DNA from: Latrodectus hesperus
Lineage: Eukaryota > Arthropoda > Arachnida > Araneae > Theridiidae
DNA length: 64,000 nt
Assembly: GCA_037975125.1 (NCBI GenBank)
Contig: CM075853.1
Location: 35,225,113 to 35,289,112, forward strand
Reading direction: 5' to 3'
Shown here: in pieces, positions 56,410-64,000 of the stretch
How the letters are laid out: each line of letters begins with the position of its first letter
How positions within the stretch are numbered: position 1 is the stretch's first letter
Translations under genes and position numbers: made by a program
The notes under the pieces: generated by a model
Database searches by the model: none
Told to the model about the DNA's origin: nothing
Seen by the model: the letters and a program-made list of their open reading frames with translations, nothing else

Positions 56410-58234
56410 GGTAACATTATTTATAAATCGAAGCACTCACATTTATCCATTCAGTGATGATAACTTTTCCTTATTTGTCTGAATGTTGATTCATAGCGTC
56501 ATTTTATCTTTTTATACATCACATTGTCATAATTTTCTGTTCTGTTTACATTGTACATAAGGATAAAATATCAAATCTCAATTTTTTCTTATTAAAATAT
56601 CAATCTCTATTTTTGTTGCTTTAAATAATAGCATAGTATTATTCAATATATTTTGCTTGAAAACATTTTTAATACTTTTTGTCAACGTAAATTAAAATTC
56701 TACTTTATACCTAGTTTAAGTTATAACGGTGAACATAAGTAGGATAATGATATATTCAAATATTAATTGACTTATAAAATATAGTTGAACATTTAAATCC
56801 TATAGGTTTTCAAAAGTGTGAAAATATTATTAACGAAAAATTGAAGTACGAGACGTGTTTGTTTTACTTATTTTTATTCTAAAAAATTTTTACTTTTCAT
56901 TAAGACTAGGAACGAAATAAGATAGGAGATAAAACTGAAAATATTTATTTCGTTTTCGTAAGCACTGTTTGAATTATTTTGAATTTATTTTATAGATTTT
57001 ATTTTAAAAAACAATAATAAATACATTTTCTGAAACTTTCATTTGAATACATATTAATGCATTTCTGATATTGAAAGTGAATTTTAATGGGTATTCTTTG
57101 ATTCTCAGATGAAAATCATCCTTAAAGCTATAAACAGTAAATATTCCTTTGTAAATGAATTCATTAATTTCAAAATTTTCTAAATGCAATAAAAAGATTC
57201 ATCATAAATTTATTAAATTCTAAATATTTTCAAAATATATACTTTCAAAAAGTAGGAACTATAAAACTATTTTTTAATTTGTAGCTAGTATTTTATTTCT
57301 GTGAAAGCTATCTAATTACAAATTGTAGTTAACCATTACTAATTCTGAAACTCATGAAAGACTTTCAAAATTTACTGTAAAAATTTTTACTATCTCGAGT
57401 CAAGCATGTATATATATATGGTCAGGCAAATGAAATTAAATGAAATATGCTTTTCTTTCTGGACAAAAATGAAACTTTTCACTTTGGTCCAAAATAAATT
57501 TTTAATATTTTATTTTTAATATTTAATTTTTAAAATTCGAGATTCTATGTGAATTTCTGTTAGATAAGATGTCAATTAGAGCTTTTATATAATCACTAAA
57601 GTGATTTAATTTACTTAATAAGATTATATATAAAATTATCCATCCTTTTTTCTATTTTATTTGAGAGTCGTATAATTTAAACTATTCAGAAAATAGAATT
57701 AAAACTTTATGAACGTTTAATTCAGAAAACTAATTATTTAATTTGCAAAAATTTAATAAGAGTACATTTATAATTGATTTTTTGCATCAATCCGAATAGT
57801 TTATTAATGGAGACAGACGAAAGAAATAAAAATATGAAATATTTTAAAAATTTGTTGCTTTACATGCTTTCGAATGCAAAATTTACAGTTGTAATTTAAT
57901 GTTACAATTATTTTGAATCAAAATAAAAAAGTATTCATTGAAATTGAAGATGAGTACTGCATGCTTTGTCTATGAAAATAAAGTAAATAACATTTTAAAC
58001 ATATATTTGAGAGATAATATATTTTTATTAATAAGTTTTACATGCCTATTTAACAGAATATATTTTTATTGGTGGAAACATTTTAAGAGACACATTATTT
58101 TGATTTGATTTCAAACTGCATGGAAAACATTTTGTTCTGATAAGAAAAAAATTTATTATTTGTTCCTTATACAAGATATTTTAATTTAGTTTTTTTATAA
58201 TTCCTTCAATAAGATGTTACTTCAGATTACTTAG

Positions 58235-58235
<1 letters not shown>
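56410..58235. other. AT-rich spacer, no gene seen
   Basis: Nothing recognised on either strand. Confidence 0.65.

Positions 58236-58302
<67 letters not shown>
58236..58302. repeat. (AT)n microsatellite
   Basis: About 57 bp of pure AT, followed by TTATATATATTC. Confidence 0.95.
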
Positions 58303-61797
<3,495 letters not shown>

Positions 61798-61803
61798 TTT
61801 ATT
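61798..61803 (-). promoter_or_regulatory. Candidate poly(A) signal
   Basis: AATAAA on the minus strand, about 265 bp downstream of the stop codon of the candidate exon at 62067-62302. AATAAA is frequent by chance in DNA this AT-rich, so it supports the exon only weakly. Confidence 0.3.
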
Positions 61804-62066
61804 AACAGATTCATAACAAACAAAGCTATTACTTAATTAAAAATAACAGAAGTAATAAAATTTTCAGGAATCAATTTCTTATTTTACAAATGTTAAGCAT
61901 TAGGACTTAAGCCATTATTTCACGTGCTCTCCAATACTTCTTGACAATGTCTTCATACTGAGAAAGTAAAGTACAGTTATTAAAAGATTTAAAATGATTG
62001 GTTGACTAAAATCAAACCGAACACAGTTTGGGGGGTCCACCACTCTAGTTCTATATAGATGATTCT

Positions 62067-62302
62067 TTAAGCTGTCACATCCAGTAAGTCCTCTAAAATA
62101 GTCATCACAATCTTTCCGGGAAAACTAGGAACAGTTCTCTCTTCCCTCCAGAATATTTCTTTACGATTGTGAACCTCAATAGTCTCCAATGCGAAAGATA
62201 TTAATTGTGAAGCACTCATTTCGTTTTTAGAAATTTTTTGTAAAAAATCAAGATTTATATTTAAATTCACAAAGTCAAATAGACAATAAAGAATCAACTG
62301 CG
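62067..62302 (-). CDS. Candidate terminal exon of an unidentified host gene
   Basis: On the minus strand an acceptor-like ATATTTACAG (ending at 62303) precedes an open frame: two leading bases, then QLILYCLFDFVNLNINLDF, then a charged mixed segment including SASQLISFALETIEVHNRK and REERTVPSFPGKIVMTILED, ending LLDVTA at a TAA (62067-62069). Its composition, amphipathic-helix style and absence of low complexity differ from the Ile/Phe/Lys-rich chance ORFs elsewhere in the window. I recognise no family. There is no upstream partner exon in view, so any gene would lie across a long intron to the right of the exon, possibly beyond the window. The polypyrimidine tract before the acceptor is weak. 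A nearby alternative acceptor is the CAG at 62298-62300. It could also be a decayed element. Confidence 0.35.
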
Positions 62303-64000
62303 CTGTAAATATATTTTAAAAAATGCATTTGTTAAAGAAAATTTCAAAATTTTGTGTAAGGAAATAATTAAATAATGAATATATGGAATTTTTAAGTATT
62401 TCATTATTTAAAGAATAAATGCATTCAGACAATTATGTTATTTTATGAATGTAACTTGAAAATTAAATAATTTAAGAAAATTATTAACATGATAAAATAA
62501 TAATAGTGAAAATGTAAAACGAACTCATTTATTCTTAAAATTAATTATTTATTTCAGTAAGTATTTTACAAATCTTCTAATTTAGATTTTTGCCTTTTTA
62601 TACATTTCTAAAAAAATATATATTTTTATATTTAAAGTGCTTCTGACTTCAGAAAATCCTAATTTTTAACAAAAAATCAGAAGTTATTGCTTAAAGCATA
62701 ATCAGAGAAGAGATAGTATTATTTTAAAATATAAAGAAATACAAAACTACATTCCCTTTTCATAAATACGATTGAAAAATAAAAATTTCCAGATTCATAG
62801 TACAATATTATTGATATTATAATAACTAAAACAGTTAATTCAAAATTTTCAACATGCTCAAAAGTAAGTATTAAGTATTTCTCTTTTAGTTTCTGTTTGA
62901 CATTCTTCAGTAATCATTAAGAAATATTAAATATGTATAAAATTATCACTTGTGAAAAATTATTAAAAAACTAAATGGGTATTATTTATTAGGAAATTAA
63001 AGTTGAAATCATAAATAAAATCACCAGTAAAAAGTCGAAGCTGATGTTTAATTCACAAATTTATATTTGTTGGGAAAAATATGATGAAAATAAACTCTGA
63101 TGTTAAAACTTAGTAATTTATTAAAAAAAAGTTTTGATAAAAAATGAATTACGAATCTTGTAGAAAATAAAATATTCTTAAAATTTGTGCATGAGATAAA
63201 ATTTAAATTTGCATAGATTTGATATTTTTAACTATGATCTTAATTCTAAATTCTTCTTTTACTTTGGTTGATTTTACACAGCTAAAAAATAAAATTTTGA
63301 ATAATAAAGATAAGGAAATTTACTTATTGAGAATTCCAATCGCACACAAACATATGAATCTCAATATTAAATAATAGTATGTACTTTGGAGCATCAAATT
63401 ACTAAAAATGTTATGATATTTTATCTATTGATTGAAGCAAAAGATTCATCTGACGCAAATATCTTCCCAGATCTTGTTTACTAAAAAGTTGTTTTTCTAT
63501 GTATTATGTAAGTAAAAAAACAGTATCTATAGTTATATTGATGAATTTGTTTCATAATTGATGTAGAAGGTAAAATATATCATGAAAATATGGTTTGATA
63601 TTTGCTTAATATTTTTTAATCATTTAAGTTATTATTAATGGTACCTGTAAATAAATCAGTAGAATCGATAATAATCAATATATCTATTTACGAAATATTG
63701 TCATAAAATTATGTTCAACTAAGAGGCTACAGTTTCTGTTACAGGTTTATTAAAAAATAATAAATTTTAAAAGAAAATCTTATAGGTTATATTTCTTTAT
63801 ATATAGAAAAATGAAAAGTTAAAGAATTTAATGATGCTTTTTTATTTTCTCTTTGATTCCATTGCGAAAATATGCCGCAATTCCGGAGTCTCTACTTATA
63901 ATTTGGAAGATATTCAATTTAAAATACAAATCAATTACCTTTCATGAATTTTCTTATATTTATAGCTAAAATATACAATTAGTAAATAAATGCCATCAAC
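62303..64000. other. AT-rich spacer, no gene seen
   Basis: No second exon, repeat or RNA gene recognised up to the window end. If the candidate exon at 62067-62302 is real, this is part of its upstream intron. Confidence 0.55.

Overview
The window is eukaryotic, non-coding, very AT-rich genomic DNA with no convincing complete host gene. By eye the background is about three quarters A+T or more. It carries at least eighteen AT-type or compound dinucleotide microsatellites, one very long (AC)n tract, and scattered, mostly decayed transposable elements. These are a cecropia-like mariner, a Tc1/mariner-superfamily element with long terminal inverted repeats, non-LTR retrotransposon fragments with RNase H, and tRNA-derived SINEs. 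Together they fit an arthropod. A chelicerate, most likely a spider, is my best guess, but that rests on remembered repeat style and not on a diagnostic gene. Layout, 1-17 kb: AT-rich spacer with two copies of one tRNA-derived SINE (about 1.3 and 5.1 kb; the first has a perfect 13-bp target duplication), a third degenerate SINE-like unit (5.8 kb), the 3' end of a non-LTR element with an RNase H relic (3.5 kb), a 22-bp x 3 minisatellite, and microsatellites at 6.8, 11.0 and 14.9 kb. 17-25 kb is the transposon-rich core. It holds an 892-bp mariner (17285-18176) with perfect 31-bp inverted repeats but a gutted transposase. Next is an unclassified 1183-bp non-autonomous DNA transposon (18484-19666) with perfect 27-bp inverted repeats and a perfect 8-bp target duplication. 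A decayed non-LTR retrotransposon (about 20.0-21.5 kb) is interrupted by one copy of a dispersed repeat whose second copy lies just downstream. Last is a 1921-bp element (23128-25048) with about 276-bp inverted repeats and a transposase of inferred DD41D type, broken by one frameshift and sitting inside a (TA)n tract. 25-64 kb: long AT-rich spacer with microsatellites, a pair of related dispersed repeats ending in (TA)n (32.8 and 55.9 kb), another RNase H relic on the minus strand (48.4 kb), several hairpins and minisatellites, a 286-bp (AC)n tract (60.7 kb), and one candidate host terminal exon on the minus strand (62067-62302, with a poly(A) signal about 265 bp downstream of its stop). No genes act together here. 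The window reads as an intergenic or long-intron region shaped by transposon insertion and decay and by dinucleotide expansion. The items most likely to be undescribed are the 1183-bp element and the exact family of the long-TIR element. I see no evidence for a new cellular system.
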